Positions 46,441 to 60,200 of a stretch of DNA of 64,000 nt are shown piece by piece. How positions within the stretch are numbered: the stretch's first letter is position 1; every line of letters begins with the position of its first letter. The stretch comes from Episyrphus balteatus (taxonomy: Eukaryota; Arthropoda; Insecta; Diptera; Syrphidae): NCBI RefSeq assembly GCF_945859705.1, contig NC_079136.1:97587120-97651119 (forward strand). Direction: 5' to 3'. The position numbers and the translations under genes were made by a program. The notes beneath the pieces were generated by a model. It saw only the letters and a list, made by a program, of their open reading frames with translations, ran no database searches and had not been told where the DNA came from.

Positions 46441-49400
46441 CTTTAGCCAGCACTGCTGCACTGCACTTCGCTCCTCTCTGCTCCACTCCACTCAGACCCC
46501 AAAAGAACCAAGAAAACTTAAACAACACAGAACCGGCTGATTGTGTTTAATAATGAAGCCACCGCCAAGGAGGAATATCTATGTGTGTAGAAGAAGTAGA
46601 AGGATGTGCGATGATTATGGTAAAGAAATTATGATGTATGCAGACATGATGATGATGATGCACTGGATAAATATGAGAAATCAAAGGCGCAGCAGCGAGT
46701 TTGATGGATTCTTTTTTTTTTATTCATTTTTTTTTTAGACGACTGGACTCGACAATGGACATGTGTCAATTTTCTAAATAGAAGTCAACTCTAAATGGCG
46801 CCTTTGGGTGTCTTGTTATTAGAGGACAATATAATCGGCGCTTTGGTTTCAAAAGGATAAAGGTATAAATGGTTTCATATTTCTTATTGTGATATCTTTT
46901 ATCTATCTTTGACTCTCCCCAAAACACTTCCAAGAATAGTTGCAGTGTTAAAAGTCAATAAAACACTTAATATTGTGCAATAATAAAAATCAACACAAGT
47001 TTTCGATTCCATTTACCATTTACAGTTTGCCTAACATTATTTTGACATCTTTCCTGAGCCTAAAAATGATCAATCAATTAACTCTACAACGGAATTTCAG
47101 CATCAAATTCTTTAAGCTAACAACTAAATAATCGTTTAAAGCTTAAAAGAGGTTTCAAGACTCTTTAAAATGCCAAATACAAAAATGCCTTTACTAAGAA
47201 AAAGAAAAAAAAAAAAAAACAGTAATAACCTCCCTTGAATGGATTTATGTGACTTGCCATAAATAGTTATGTCGATCAGTTTTACGTGCGACTTTTTACT
47301 AGCTCGTTTTTGAGATTTCAAGTGTGCGCACATAGCATATCTACAATTATATTGATATTTTTTTATTTTATTGTTTTCATGAATCTTAAGCTTGTCTTGT
47401 AGTTTGTCCATTATTGTTTTTTTATTCTTCTTTTTAACAAACAATAAGAATAAATAATACTCTGCTGATGATATTTGCGGAGCAGGGAGGGGTTTTCAAC
47501 TTGTCGATCAAAAGAGTTTTTTTTTTCATTTTTTCTTTAGAGTCGTTTTCGTGGAATCATCAGACGTTTTGAACTAGAACAATCGCGGGTGATTAACCAC
47601 CACTAACCACCAACTGTCCCTTAGAGGTGGTTCGACTGAAGAACTCCAAGAAATACCGTTGAACAGTTTTTTTTCTGGTCTTCTTCATTGTAGTCTCTCT
47701 ATCTGTTTATTCGTCTTCTATGGGAGTTGAAAGCAACATTATCGAAATCATTTTGCGCTCATTAACATTTCGGGTGGCCACTATGAATATCAAAAAGTGT
47801 TGATGCCTCAAGACAAGACAACAGAAAAACTATAAAAAAAAAAATAAAATAATACACAATCTGTTCCTAAAGTAGGTAGTAGGTATAGTGTGTGTGGTGG
47901 CTTACTCTGTGTGACCATAGCCATTGACAAGGTTGCACGATCGTACAAGAAATGTTGTTTTCCAAAGAAAAAATTCTTTCTGAAACTGAGTTTCCAATCA
48001 TCATTGCGGCTGTCGTCGTCGAAGCGCGATCGTCACATTATTACCATCATCAGCAGCACATAATACACCCAACAAATATCACCATTGCCACCCTCCTCCC
48101 AATAGTAGGTAGAGGTACATAATATTATTAAGTGCGGTGTGCCCGTCCAGTTTCAGCAGTATTGTGTGTCTTTGCAACAACAACAAAAACAACACGAAGG
48201 AGGTTTGTCCGTCCGTCCGTACCGTCCGAAAAAGCCCAAAAGAAAAAAAAAAACACAAAAATAAATTCACGGTGTAATGTGTGGGAATGTTTTATCAATT
48301 CCAAGCATACACTTATGCTTCCAGAATACGAAAGTTTATGACATTGTTTTATGAGGTCTGCTTTCGATCGTTTTTAAGGTATTATTCGACGATGACAACT
48401 ACGGCAATCACATAGTCATATTGTTAGTGTTCGTGCTGCGCGATGGATGATGATGATGGTGTGATGGGGCTTAACCACGTTTATTCTTTTCCTTATATTC
48501 TGGATGAGTTTTGGTGTCTCAAAAGAGTTTGGGGTTTTTGCGTGTGCGTGTGCATAGGAGTTATCAAGACTAGCTTTTGAGATGGAGGTTGAGGAAGAAG
48601 CAAGTTGTGATGAATTGCAAGTTTGTATTGTCATGTTTTCATAATTAATGTTTAAGGTGATGACAAAAGAGACATAAGATTCTGGGTTAGTTTTAGTTGA
48701 AGGCTTGATTTTATGAATCTCGTTCGTCAACTAAAATATCGATGTATGGTGTTCAAAACTTTTATTACAGAAATAGAATAGCTATCATCGGAATTTGAAC
48801 AAAATACTATTAGGCAAGTTCAATGCCCGAGTTGAAAAGAAATTAGATATTTTGTAGAGTTAATTTGTTTTGTTTTCCTCTTTTGCCCCCGTGTCGGTGT
48901 AAATTTGAATCCAACATTGACAGTAGGTCAAGTCTTATAATAACGAAAGGCAGTATTTTATATATTTTTGTTCTGGAATAACTTCTCCACTTCAGAGTAT
49001 TTTTTATAGATGAAGGTCAAATATTACAGCAATTGAGTATTCTGCATTTATAAAATCCCTTAGTGACCTTGCTTTAAGGCAATTTAAGTGCCTCATATTT
49101 GTGTTGTATATTACAACTGCATAACTGAATGGCTATCACCTGGGAAACTTTTTTTTTAAATTTCTTCATACAATCTTCTACCCACAAATTGTTGTATTTT
49201 TATGTATTTATGTATAGGTTGGGGCGCTGGACTTCACTGACTCATTTTTAGAGCTCGGTCAAGTTCCATCTTCGCACATGCATTATGATGACGGTTTCGG
49301 TGGCGATGGTTGTGGCGGAGCAGAATTGTTGATGACGAAGCTCTGGTGTTGTATATATCAACCTGCAAAAATTTAAAACCTCCCCAAATACAATCCTCAC

Positions 49401-49502
49401 AAAACAAAAAAATATAAGTAAAGTAAAAAAAAATGTAAAACGAAACAAAACAAAACGAGAACCGAAAGATAAAACCTGAACACCGTACTGGAGTGTTGGG
49501 TC

Positions 49503-49511
49503 TGTGGGAAA
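49503..49511 (+). promoter_or_regulatory. Su(H)-type site
   Basis: TGTGGGAAA matches YGTGRGAAM. Functional status is unknown. Confidence 0.25.
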
Positions 49512-50544
49512 AATTGAGAATGCACCAAGCAACACCAAAAAGGCATTCTTCTTCTTCTTGGAGCAGTATGTAGCTAGGCTCTCGAATGCTGGCATTTTTG
49601 CCCTTTCCTGCTTGCTCGTGCAGTATTTTTTTTATTTTTTTTTTTTTGTATGTTTCTCGGCGCGTTTGGTTCCGATTTTCTCATTTTCCATTTTCGTTGA
49701 GAGTTCTTTTTGGGTAGATAGTTTTGTTTTGTTGTTGTCGTCGTTTAGTTTTTTGTTGTTGGATGGATAGATATTCCTCTATTTTCCAGAGCTCAGTTTC
49801 TGTGATTAAATAACTGCTGAAGGTGTGTCGTCGTCTTCGTCGTAGTCGTTGTCGTCGTCGCCGATCGATGTATAGTCGGTTGTTAGGAGTCATAGCCATT
49901 GCGATCTCTGTTCGTCGTTATGTTGTTCCTAAGGAGGGCTGTATCGGTGGGGTAGATGGTTAGCTGGCTGGCTGACTTGGTGGTGTTCTGTGCGAGGTGC
50001 CATTGTAGCCGGTGTGCTGTGCTTTGCTTGCTTGCGATTGAGGCTCATCAGGTAACATCGTGCAATGCAAGCTAATTTATTATACAGCCAGGTTCAGTTT
50101 CTAGGTTTTCTATATTCTCAGACACACATATACAACCAAAGCACAATCACAAAGGGAAAATGGGTTCCTCAAAAGTTCTTTTTTTTTCCTGTTGCGCTCC
50201 TCTCACAATTCAACCGTTGGAAAATCTTATTGTTTGTTCAAGTTGATTTCGGTAGGGCAAACTGATGATATTTCGCTTTAATGTGGAATGAAATTTAATT
50301 TGTATTTGTCATTTACAATTTTTCTAATTTTTTCGCACGCATAATGATTTGATAACACGCATTCACATTCAACAGCCGTCAAACGACTTTCTTTTTCTCT
50401 TGTGCCATGGATTTAAACAGTGGGTGGGTTTGCATTACAATATTAGTTATAAGGCGGTGGCCGGGTGGGAACTAGGTTGGTCAATTCGTGGTAGAGAGGT
50501 AGCAGACGTTAAAATATTTGTAGGTTTGTATATATTATACTTAC

Positions 50545-50599
50545 TGGCAAGTGTTGGGCTGGTCGCATGTTCCGTGTTCACAACCTTTTGTGCAGCGTG
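50545..50599 (-). CDS. Dl: Delta, 55-nt micro-exon (EGF1)
   Basis: Encodes RCTKGCEHGTCDQPNTC, most of EGF repeat 1 (residues 84-100 of the visible protein), and aligns with the RC/KC..GCEHG.CD.PN.C stretch of fly Delta. The acceptor is TCTTTACAG and the donor is GTAAGT. The first two bases, CA, complete a Pro codon with the C ending the previous exon, and the last two, CA, complete Gln with the A of the next exon. Both split codons give the residues expected from Delta, which confirms the junctions. At 55 nt, automated gene finders would easily miss it. Confidence 0.96.
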
Positions 50600-52252
50600 C
50601 TGTAAAGAGAGGAAGCAAATTGTATAAGTAAGTAATAATTAGACATGGTAATATGAAAAATAGGGTATTTGGAATAGAAGAAACAAACATTAGAAGACGA
50701 GCGATAAATATCAATGAATGAGATTATATTTTTATGAATGGTCGTACCCTTACATTAAGGAGTGTAACGCAAATCAAAATGTCATAAAAACTGTTGATTG
50801 CAAGACATTTAAATCCTAAGTGGGAGACGAAGACAATTAATATTATTTTTTCATAGATTAAATCTGAATCGTTTTTATTTTTGTTATTGTTTGTATAATA
50901 TCACAAAAATGTGCTTTAATGAAGCTTTTCTATTTGGAAGATAATACATTAACGAATTAAAAAATTAAGAAAATGCGGTAGGTAAAGGTTGTTTTCCCTG
51001 CTCACTCAACGCATAAAGTTCTACAAAAATCCTATCAATCCATGAAAATACCTTATTCCGTCAAGTTTTGTTTTCCATGAAAGTATAATCTCGAAAAGAT
51101 TTGTTTTTTAATCTCTATTTGATCTTAAATTTCTTGTATCTCCACAACACATCGACCTTAAGGATTAAGCAATAAAAGAATTTAAAAAAAAAATCTTATA
51201 AATCCTTTATTCCTTCTATTTATCGATTATCATCGCTCAATAAGATTAAAATAAAAAAAAGATATCAAGATAGCTTAAACAAAAATTCCAAAATCTCGCA
51301 GACAAAGAAATTCTCTTGTCCCCCAAAACACCAATATCAACAACAACAAAACAAAATTCGATGAAATGTGTATTAATGATGTGATGGGCCAGTTTGAAGA
51401 GTCTCAACAAAAACGAAAAATTAAAAACTGGTCACACTGATAAAGAGAATCTTATAAAATCAAATCAAATCCAATCATAGCTAAAGACATTTAGAAGAAA
51501 AAAAAAATGAAAACAACAACCAACTCTGATTTCCTTTGTCTGTCTCTGGCTGTGAACCCCGTCTTCACCAGGCCCAACAACAGCCTGCAGTAATATGTTG
51601 CTCACTCAATCAGTTAATAATTATGGCTACTTTGGAAACATTTTCTTGATTCCTCTTTCATTTCTTACACAAAATCTTAACTCTCCTCCTGTTTGGAAAT
51701 AATCTTGTTTATTATTCAAATTTAGATCGATCCATTCATTCATAAAAAAAAAACAATGTGTCATCGTCACTCTATTATGTTTTCGATTTAAATCGAGAAA
51801 AAAGGGATTTGTATGACCAACACACACTATTATATAAACGATAAACCATACAAATGCCCCTCGTCCTCTATTGGGGTTCCCCCAAGACCCAACCGAGGCA
51901 TAAGAACTTAACGTCAGCGGTAAATATTTTATTAAAGACCTTTAAGACGTTATGGGTTCTCTCGAGGCTATGAGAAAAATCTTCCCACGCCAGTTGAAAG
52001 GCTGACTAAACCAAGCTAAAGCAATACATATACATATGTGTATAGTGGTAATTGGTAGCATGGATAAAGGAGAACAAACGAACGAACAAACATATGACTG
52101 ATCCAGGGATTGCTCCTATAAACCCTACCTGTATTTTGTGAATATTCAACAGATAGATGCCGCTTTACTTCTTCGTCTTCTTCTTCTAGAATTCTACATC
52201 ATCTATACAATCGACAAATGCCTTCCTTTTTTCGATGTTCCTTTTGTATATA

Positions 52253-53857
52253 CACTTCGCGTCACTTGAATAGAAACAACAATTTTTCTTTAGAAAATAC
52301 CGATTGGCGCTTCGGTGAGGTAACTTAGTAGATTTTTGGTTTTGCATTTTCAAAGAGGAATTTTTAATAAACAATGTTGTAAAAACAAAAAACCCAAAAC
52401 AGAAACCGTATGGCTACTAGTTGCGTTTTTTCGCATTACTTCACAGAAAACAGTGTTTTTTTTTTGCGTCACTTGAATAGAAACAAGCTCTTAAATTAGA
52501 TAAAAATGATGAAAAATCATGGACAACACTAATTTTTGTAAAGCAGTCTTAAGCTTTGACATTATTTGCACATTATAACCAATTATGGGCTACGAGCTAC
52601 CATTAGGCATCACAGAAAATGCATAAATAGAATTAAACATTGAAAATGCACTTGTACTGTACACAATCGTGGACCTAATTGGAGAAAGTGACTATAGTGT
52701 TTGGTAACTTCTTACAAATTAAGAAAATGACATTTTCTACAATTTAAGGTTTGAATAAGTGAAATAAACTTTCGTTTTCATCCGGAATGCATCTGTTTTG
52801 TTTCTATTGCGTTGTTTTTTTCTGGAACTCTCCTTGTGCAATCTCTAAGAGGGTTGTTTTCCACGTTCCTAAACTTCCCAAGAGCTTCTTCCATTATTTC
52901 TTTGTAAAAGTTTGCATCTTTTTTCGAAGCGTGAAGCTTCAATTTTCCTATTGCACATCATAAAAACAAAGCGTATTACTATAACACATTTTATTGCCCT
53001 TTATTGGCGATGCGATAAAAGTTATTCTTTCATAAACCAATGAAATAGGACTAATATTAACGTGGTCCATCTGAGTTGGTATGTTTTCCTTTAAAAAACC
53101 ACTCTTTACCTCACTTCTTTTCAGTTCAAATGCAACTATAAAATAGTTAACTTTTTTGTAATCTTAGTAGAACTTAAAATGTTGTTATTTTGCATTTTGA
53201 GGCTTTTTTAATGTTGTGCACCTTTTATAACTTCCAGGATGGAACAAACCAACACGTTTCCATCGCACTAACACCACGTTTTTGACCGATTTTAGCGGCA
53301 AAGTGAAGAAAATTGCAGCTAGTTTTTAAGTTATTTTTTTCTCTGCTCGTGGCTTGGGTCTCACCTGTCTTATTTTTTGATTTGATCACTAGTTTACGAT
53401 ATTTTAAAAATTATCTCATCCAAATTTGGCAAATTTTCCAATATCTTTCTCGATTTTGCATAGTGCAGGTGCATTAGCTGCTATTTATGCATTTTCTGTG
53501 GTGCCTATTGGTAGCTCGTAGCCCATAATTGGTTATAATGTGCAAATAATGTCAAAGCTTAATATTGCTTTGTTATAATTAGTGTTTTTCATGATTTTTC
53601 TTCATTTTTATCTAATTTAAGAGCTTGTTTCTATTCAAGTGACGCAAAAAAAAACACTGTTTTTTGTGAAGTAATGCGAAAAAACGCAACTAGTAGCCAT
53701 ACGGTTTCTGTTTTGGGTTTTTTGTTTTTACAACATTGTTTGCTAAAAGTTCCTCTTTGAAAATGCAAAACCAAAATCCTACTAAGTTACCTCACCGAAG
53801 CGCCAATCGGTATTTTCTAAAGAAAAATTGTTGTTTCTATTCAAGTGACGCGAAGTG
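52253..53857. mobile_element. 1.6-kb foldback element in Delta intron (TA-flanked)
   Basis: Starts CACTTCGCGTCACTTGAATA and ends with its reverse complement, flanked by TA (52251-52252 and 53858-53859). The arms are close reverse complements for about 375 bp (to about 52630 and from about 53481), with weaker similarity further in. The 19-mer GCGTCACTTGAATAGAAAC occurs twice in each arm, at the terminus and about 210 bp inside. No transposase frame. The TA duplication suggests a Tc1/mariner-type mobiliser. Confidence 0.85.
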
Positions 53858-56331
53858 TATCTGGTCTTGAATCGCGTCTCGGATTTTTTCGTTCGTTTCC
53901 TTTGTGCGTGTTTGGACAAATCCCTATTGAGAACCCTTCTTCCAACTCTCTCTTGCTTTGGGATCCCATAAGGTTGTTGATACCTGTTTGTTTTTTTTTT
54001 TCTTCTGGTTTCTCTCTTTCCTTGTGTATTTATATTGTTTAACGATGGCGGATGTTGATTACACCTTGTTTGAGGAGATGTTCCTGTGGGCCTTCCAATT
54101 TGGATAGACGAATTTTTCGTTCATCATTTCATATGCTCGACAGAAAACCTTTTATTTTTTGTTTCTTGTCCCGGACATTCTTTAAGTCTTTTTTTATTCC
54201 GCGTGCGTGATCTTCATCTTTCCCGTTGAACGAAGGATAACAAACCCACAATACACAAACTATACCAGCTGCCAAATATATGTGAACCAATTATGTAGAG
54301 TTAAGCAAAAAAAAGCAAGAAGAGAACAGATGAAATGCCAAGTTGTCTTAAATCGTTGAGGAAGCACACCATCATCGATTTAGAGAGAAAGAGAGAGACG
54401 GGGTTTCCATATACAGGTGAAAGTGTATCTATAGATCCTTTCGATGTTCGCTTTCAAGATCAACCATGGGAGTGTCTGTGCCTTCAACTCACGATTCTGT
54501 GGGTTTACCTCCCACCGTCACCGTCGGTCGCGTCGCTGCCGCCACTGTTCATCATTTTTTTTTGTTTTTTTTTTTGTTAAGTGGTATTTCGTCTCTTGTA
54601 ACTCGGTTTAGTGCTTTACCGGCTAGTGCTGCTAGATTAAGGAACTTATCTATATCTGCGCGTATGGATGGGATTATAATTTTTTATAAAAATCTATACC
54701 ATCCATGCACATGCACGTAATAGCATCAGAAGATGATCGGTACAAAATCGAGTAAAATATATAAAACGCCAGCGATATCTTTTAAGATAGTCTTTTTGGT
54801 CTGCTTCTTTTGTAGTAGTTGTTGTATTCCACCACATCACCACCGTTTTTCATCTTATACCTTTTTGTATTCATGAGCCACGAATGCATGGGAACATTTT
54901 TCCCAACTCTGCTGGATAAGATGATGATGATGATGGTTAAAGGTTTGCTTTTTTGATTCTTGACCGTGGCATACATATTTTTGTGTGGCAGTCTCTTCCT
55001 CTGTGTTCCTTCTTTGCCTTCCCAAGTTCTGGTCTTTTCATGTCTGATTCTTCAAAATGAACATCTGATGATGGTCGGGGCTTTTGGACTTTTTTTTTGC
55101 ACACACAGAGATTAGTGGATACACCACCAATAATTTCGATGAATGATGCAGCAGGAGTAGCAAGCAAAGTAAGCAGCAAGAAGAAGCAGCAGCAGCAGCA
55201 GAAGTTCAAAGCATTTCATTCAACTTGGATGACTATTGGGGAGAATGAAGAAGAGAAGACCGATTCGTCCTAAAAATACCCAAACCCGAACACACAACCA
55301 TTTGAGCACATTTTTGTAATGAAAAGGTATAATTTTCTTCTTCAGTGCTCCTCGAGCTTGTCTTCCTCAACCTCTATTCTCGGTTGTTGGTCGAATGGTT
55401 TCGTCGTCGTCCGGTTTCGGTTTGTTCATCTTCTTCTTTATTTTTTGGAGAGTTGATTTTTCGGTTTTGGGAAAAAAAATATACAAAATTTACCAAGTGA
55501 AAAGGAATTTCTCAGAAAATCCCCGCCGATCAAACTACCGCACAACGATAATGATGCTAATGATAATGACGATGGTATGGTTGCTTTGGTAAGCTCTTGG
55601 TATGTGATGATGATGGCGGTGGTGGTGATGGTGGTGGCTATATGACCAGGAAAACAGTCAGTTGTCTCTCAAGTATTCTCAAACAGGTCTTGGAAAGGAA
55701 GTAGTAGATTTGATTCAGATTATGTGTGATTGTTTTATGTTTTCAATTGATTTCAAATTTCATATTTTTTTTTTCTTCTTTATATAGGTACCATTCAATG
55801 GTTTTTGATTGAAAGCGGACTGTGTAACAACAGAAACAGACATCATCTAACTCAAAACAACAACAACAACAAACTAAAAAAATAGGGAAAGATATCTTTG
55901 TATCCTCTGTACAGGGAAGGAGACGGGTGGTGGACACTCAACAGGTGGTTTTCTTATAATGTGATGGTATACCTATTAGATGTTTGTGGGTGTAGGTCGA
56001 TGAGATTGCAAAAGCAAAGCTCAAGTTACAATTTTTATGGAAGACAACAACCACACTGTTGAAAGTGTGGCAGTACGAAGATAAAAAAGAAAACAAATGC
56101 AAAAGTAAATAAAAATGAAAAGTATCTATGCAGAGAATCAATTGGTAGGGAAAAGCCATGTATCATTCAGCTTCAAGGGGATATCAAGTCTCTTTGTCAC
56201 TAAACTTGAAGGCTGAATAAGTTGACATTGTTCAGAAAAAATATTAAATTTACTTAAAATTCGACAGTAAATTAAAATATCTATTAAAGGATGCAGAAAA
56301 GATCTTAACAAAGAGGATTTTTTTCTCACAA

Positions 56332-56340
56332 AAAGGCTTG
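56332..56340 (-). promoter_or_regulatory. Su(H)-type site
   Basis: The minus strand reads TGTGAGAAA, matching YGTGRGAAM, about 420 bp downstream (in transcript sense) of the DSL exon. Confidence 0.25.
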
Positions 56341-56761
56341 AAATTTGAATTTGAAATAAATAAAACCTGTCACAATCGTTAGTTCATCTTTTTTTAAGTA
56401 AAAGTCATAATTTGTCTAATATTTTAAGTTGCATTGTAAGCTTCTTTAAGAATAAAAATTCTAGTTTATATGATTGAAATTTAAACTTTTTGGATTTACT
56501 TATGATTGAAAAGAATTGTTGCAATAAAAACCAATACCTTATCGCTGTTACATTTTCATAATCCCTATGTTGGGCATTAAGAGCTATTTTACATAACAAA
56601 GGCAAAATTAAAAGAAGAAAAACAATAACAATAAAATCAAAATCTTAATCCGAACACTTGCATGGTGGGCTATATAGTTTTTTTTTTCAAATAACCAAAA
56701 TGGAACATTCATGATATTTAACCCGTTTCATATGTTTTCAAAAAAATTAAATTGAACTTAC

Positions 56762-57010
56762 GTTTTTCACAATAATCACCCTGCCATCCAGATAAACAAA
56801 TTTTTTCACCATTTTCCGAACATGTATAATGACCAAATTGATCATCACGCGGACGACATAGATTCGCACATCCAGCACCATAATAATGCGGATCGCATGT
56901 TACGCGAAAATCATATTCCAACCATGTATATGCAGCTTCGGATTTATTGGTCTTCCATTCGGGTGAAACTTCTAAAACCTGTTGCACTGATAGTCTTTGG
57001 ATTAATAGAC
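56762..57010 (-). CDS. Dl: Delta, DSL-domain exon
   Basis: 82 complete codons, preceded by GT (end of a split codon) and followed by C. It begins LLIQRLSVQQVLEVSPEWKT, the end of the N-terminal MNNL region in fly Delta. The DSL domain follows (about residues 28-80), with six cysteines at 38, 47, 51, 63, 71 and 80 and the signature YYGAGCANLCRPRDDQFGHY, then CLSGWQGDYC. This domain contacts Notch EGF11-12. The acceptor TTCTTTGCAG and donor GTAAGT are both good. The upstream codon ends in GT, so its first base lies in an exon outside the window. Confidence 0.97.
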
Positions 57011-57120
57011 CTGCAAAGAAAGATAAGAAGAAATATATTATTATATCAGAGAGACACACTAGAGAATAAGAAAAAAAAAAAAAAATAAAATAGTAAAAAT
57101 TAATTTTAAACTTTTATTGG

Positions 57121-57240
57121 AGAGTTAGAGAGAGAGAGATAATTTATGCATAGATAATGGCTAAGTTATTGTAAAAAGATGTAAAAATTATATTTTTGTC
57201 AGCCAGCTATACAGAGAGAGAGAAAGAAAGAAAGAAAGAG
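57121..57240. repeat. GA-rich microsatellite
   Basis: Two purine tracts, GAGAGAGAGAG-type near 57125 and (GAAA)n near 57220, within the Delta intron about 110-230 bp upstream of the DSL exon in transcript sense. GA tracts can bind GAGA-type factors, but none is demonstrated. Confidence 0.6.
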
Positions 57241-60200
57241 ACACGGGACACATGCAACAGTTGTTAATTAGATGATTATTAATTTAAAAGGCTTTTGTGT
57301 AGAGCCTTTGTTGTGAGAATTTTTTAGACTTTACTATAGCTATTATGGTACAGTGAAACACGCGAGCTATAGGTTTTTTAAACTCAATCTACACACACCT
57401 TGAGAGAGTTATCCAAATGACCTAGTTAGATAGTGTGGTGTTAATTGGGACGAATAGGAAGCTTTTATGGTGGTTTTTAATGAGGTTGGTGTTAGCAACA
57501 GGTGTTTTCCGTTAATAGATTTGGTGGAAAATGATTCAGGAGGGAGAATCATTTTGAACTTGTAAGAGTTCGAGTTCGAGTTTGGGTTCACACGAAAGTC
57601 ATTTTTGGATTGCTAAAATGTGTGAATCAAATTTTTCAATTAATGATTATCCCACTTCTGATCTTCGATATCAATCAATTTTATGAATATAAAGATAAAT
57701 TACTCTTCTTTTAACATATTTCTTTCGATATCGTGAAGGCACGAGTAACTAGTACTAGATTTTTTAACTACATCTTCGACCAAAAGACCATCATCAAAAT
57801 GAAATTAAACAATAACAATTAAGAAAATGGCCACGAAAAATGCATTCGATGAAATAAAATCGCTCAAGGAGAACATCGTTTGCATCAAGCAACAAACTAT
57901 GTAGTATAGTAAACAGGGCATTGTTGTCAGTCGAGAGATCTATTTAGCAAGCTCTCGATGTAAATGTAAGAGTATCTTCTTCTTCTACGGGTTTTCGTGT
58001 TTTGTCTTATCCTGTTCGGGTTTTTTTTTTTTGTATTATGTCTTGTTTTTCTTTTGGCTGCTACGTGTATCTACACAACTTTTTCCTTTAACAAATCTGA
58101 TTCATTTGTCGTTGTGGTCGTTTGAAGACGACACTGCTTTTCGCGAACTTCAAAACATTTCTGCAAGCGAGAGAGAATGTCAAAAAAAATCCAAGGCTCG
58201 AGCAAGGCTCTAATTCTATACAGAGTGTATAAGAAATAATCGTGCATTGCAAATATCTTTCAAGATACATATTTATCTTTGAAAATATCGCGTTTCCTTC
58301 CATCCCATATAGCCAGCCAGCTAAGCGGACAACGGAGAGCGTGCTCTACAACAGCATAGCCACCGCACGCCGATCATCATCATCATCTAAGGTATAATAC
58401 TCGTATATCTCTCTGTTGGATGGCTGAACATTTTGACATTGTCGGCGGTGGCAGAGCAGCAGCAGCAGCAGAAAGCAGCAGGGCACACAGTGCGCGCATA
58501 GGTGAAATTATTTTGAACGGAACTCATCGCACATTGCACAGACGACAACGATGACGATGACGACGAACGTATAGAGATGAATTAAATTGCAGCAGGATGA
58601 GGTGAATTCCGTTTGATATGGTGGATGGCATTTTTTTTTGCTTCCTTCTTGTTCCTGTTTTTCTCTTAGCTTTCATATTAAACAGAATACAAAATGCATC
58701 ATTTTATTCGTTTCATTTGTGGCGAAAATCTCCTCGCATGATCCACACCGAAAAAGCTAAACACTCTGAAATGGCATTTTCTATATTTTACTTCCAAAGG
58801 TAGACAGACTATCCCACTATAGAGGTAATATCTACTTGTTGCTGCATTTGACGATGATGCATGCATTTTTCATACGTAGGTAGGAGATAAATAGATATTC
58901 GTACTATTTGTTGGATGTTGTTGTGTTGGTAGTTGGGTTGGTTGATTCCTCTTTTTTTTTTGTTATCGTATTGGATTCAGCTGTTGTATGTTTCCACTGC
59001 TTAATCTAGGTGGCTAACTACTTGCGAGAATTGTTTTTCGTTTTTGTATTATTTTATTTTGCTAAGCGGTCTTGAAACTGGACTGGTGGGTTTTCGTGAA
59101 TGAATATCGTCGTCATACACGTACGGAACAACAAATGAAACGAATGCCATAGAGCCAATACATTGCGATGCCTGGCTTTAATGCGCCATACTCGTAATGT
59201 ATCTGCACACTCTCGAAAGAAATACTGCTTGGATGATCATATAGTGGAACCACACCATTGACGATGTAGGGAGGAGGATTGGGGGGAGTCGAGGTTGTTG
59301 GTTTCAAGCTTCAAGTTCTTCAGGTGGTAACGACGACAGTGTGCAGTGTATGGTACACTGCTACTCCCGTCACTGTTGCTGTTGCAGTTTCTGTTGCTGC
59401 TCATGATGATGATGATGGTGGTGGTTAGTATAGTATAGTATAGTATAAGTACCCAAACCAAACTCTGATGGTTACCATGGCAGATATTGCATATGGGTTA
59501 TTGAAGTTGATGCAGATAGTGCACATACACCGACTATGCACTTTCGTGTGGATACGGCATGCACGCACCACCAAAGCAGATAAAAAACCAAATGAGCAAC
59601 AAAAAAAGAAGTTTTTGAAATATTTTTAGAAATAAATACTGCAGGTGCATATCTTTTCGCTTCGTGTATCTGAACACATACACTTTGGTATCTGTGTTGG
59701 TTGTTTTTTTTTCCATTTTTTTTATTTTTTGTTGAGTCTCTCACTTCACTTGATGTTAGGCTGCTGCGAAAAAAAACTCGCATAAATCTCCCCCAGAGCG
59801 AGTGGCGGCATTGTGTAGAGTGTAGTGTATAGCAGCATACATTTGGAAGTTCGTTCCTTTGGAATAAGTTAATCGTAGAATGCAAAAAGTACTCGGAGAT
59901 GATGATGAAGAAGAAAAAAGAAGAAGTAGGTATAGAAGCTGATGAAGGTGATGGAGTATAAGCAGAACCACCATAAGAAAAAAGAGGAGGTGTGGTGCTG
60001 AAGGGCGGGCGGATTGGGGATACATAGCAGGTTAAGTAAGAGCTTCTCATGTACACAAATGGGTATGCCAATTACCCACACCGTATACCACACGCTAAAA
60101 CGGATGAACGACTACGGAAAACGAAAAACCATATAGGCGCTTGAGCATGCGTACCTACATAATTTTTTTTTTGCTTTTTTTTTATAATCTTTATAACCTG

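Larger units (their letters stand above)
45671..50544 (-). other. Dl: Delta intron (between EGF1 and last exon)
   Basis: 4874 bp, donor GTAAGTAT, acceptor TTCTTCCAG. It holds GATGAT and GCTGCT simple repeats (about 46035-46080, 46190-46212), a TTTCTCACG (46432-46440) and a TGTGGGAAA (49503-49511) that fit the Su(H) consensus, and GTCGTC-rich sequence at 49,825-49,870. Plus-strand open frames here have no domain. Confidence 0.85.
50600..56761 (-). other. Dl: Delta intron (between DSL exon and micro-exon)
   Basis: 6162 bp, donor GTAAGT, acceptor TTTACAG. It contains a 1.6-kb foldback transposon (52253-53857), GATGAT and CAGCAG tracts (about 54917-54935, 55180-55200) and one TTTCTCACA (56332-56340) fitting the Su(H) consensus. 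No other gene is seen within it. Confidence 0.85.

Noticed and set aside
45671..46740. Ser/Thr- and Met-rich open frames upstream of the last Delta exon
   Set aside because: They come from GATGAT and GCTGCT simple repeats within the intron, and the exon boundary at 45670 is fixed by the acceptor and the reading frame.
47620..47660. tRNA-like GGTTCGACT in the Delta intron
   Set aside because: No A box at the right distance and no cloverleaf could be formed.
59472..60071. 199-codon minus-strand open frame in the Delta intron
   Set aside because: Translates low-complexity TCT/GAT-rich DNA (Ser, Phe and Tyr runs). It does not match the missing N-terminal part of Delta and has no domain.
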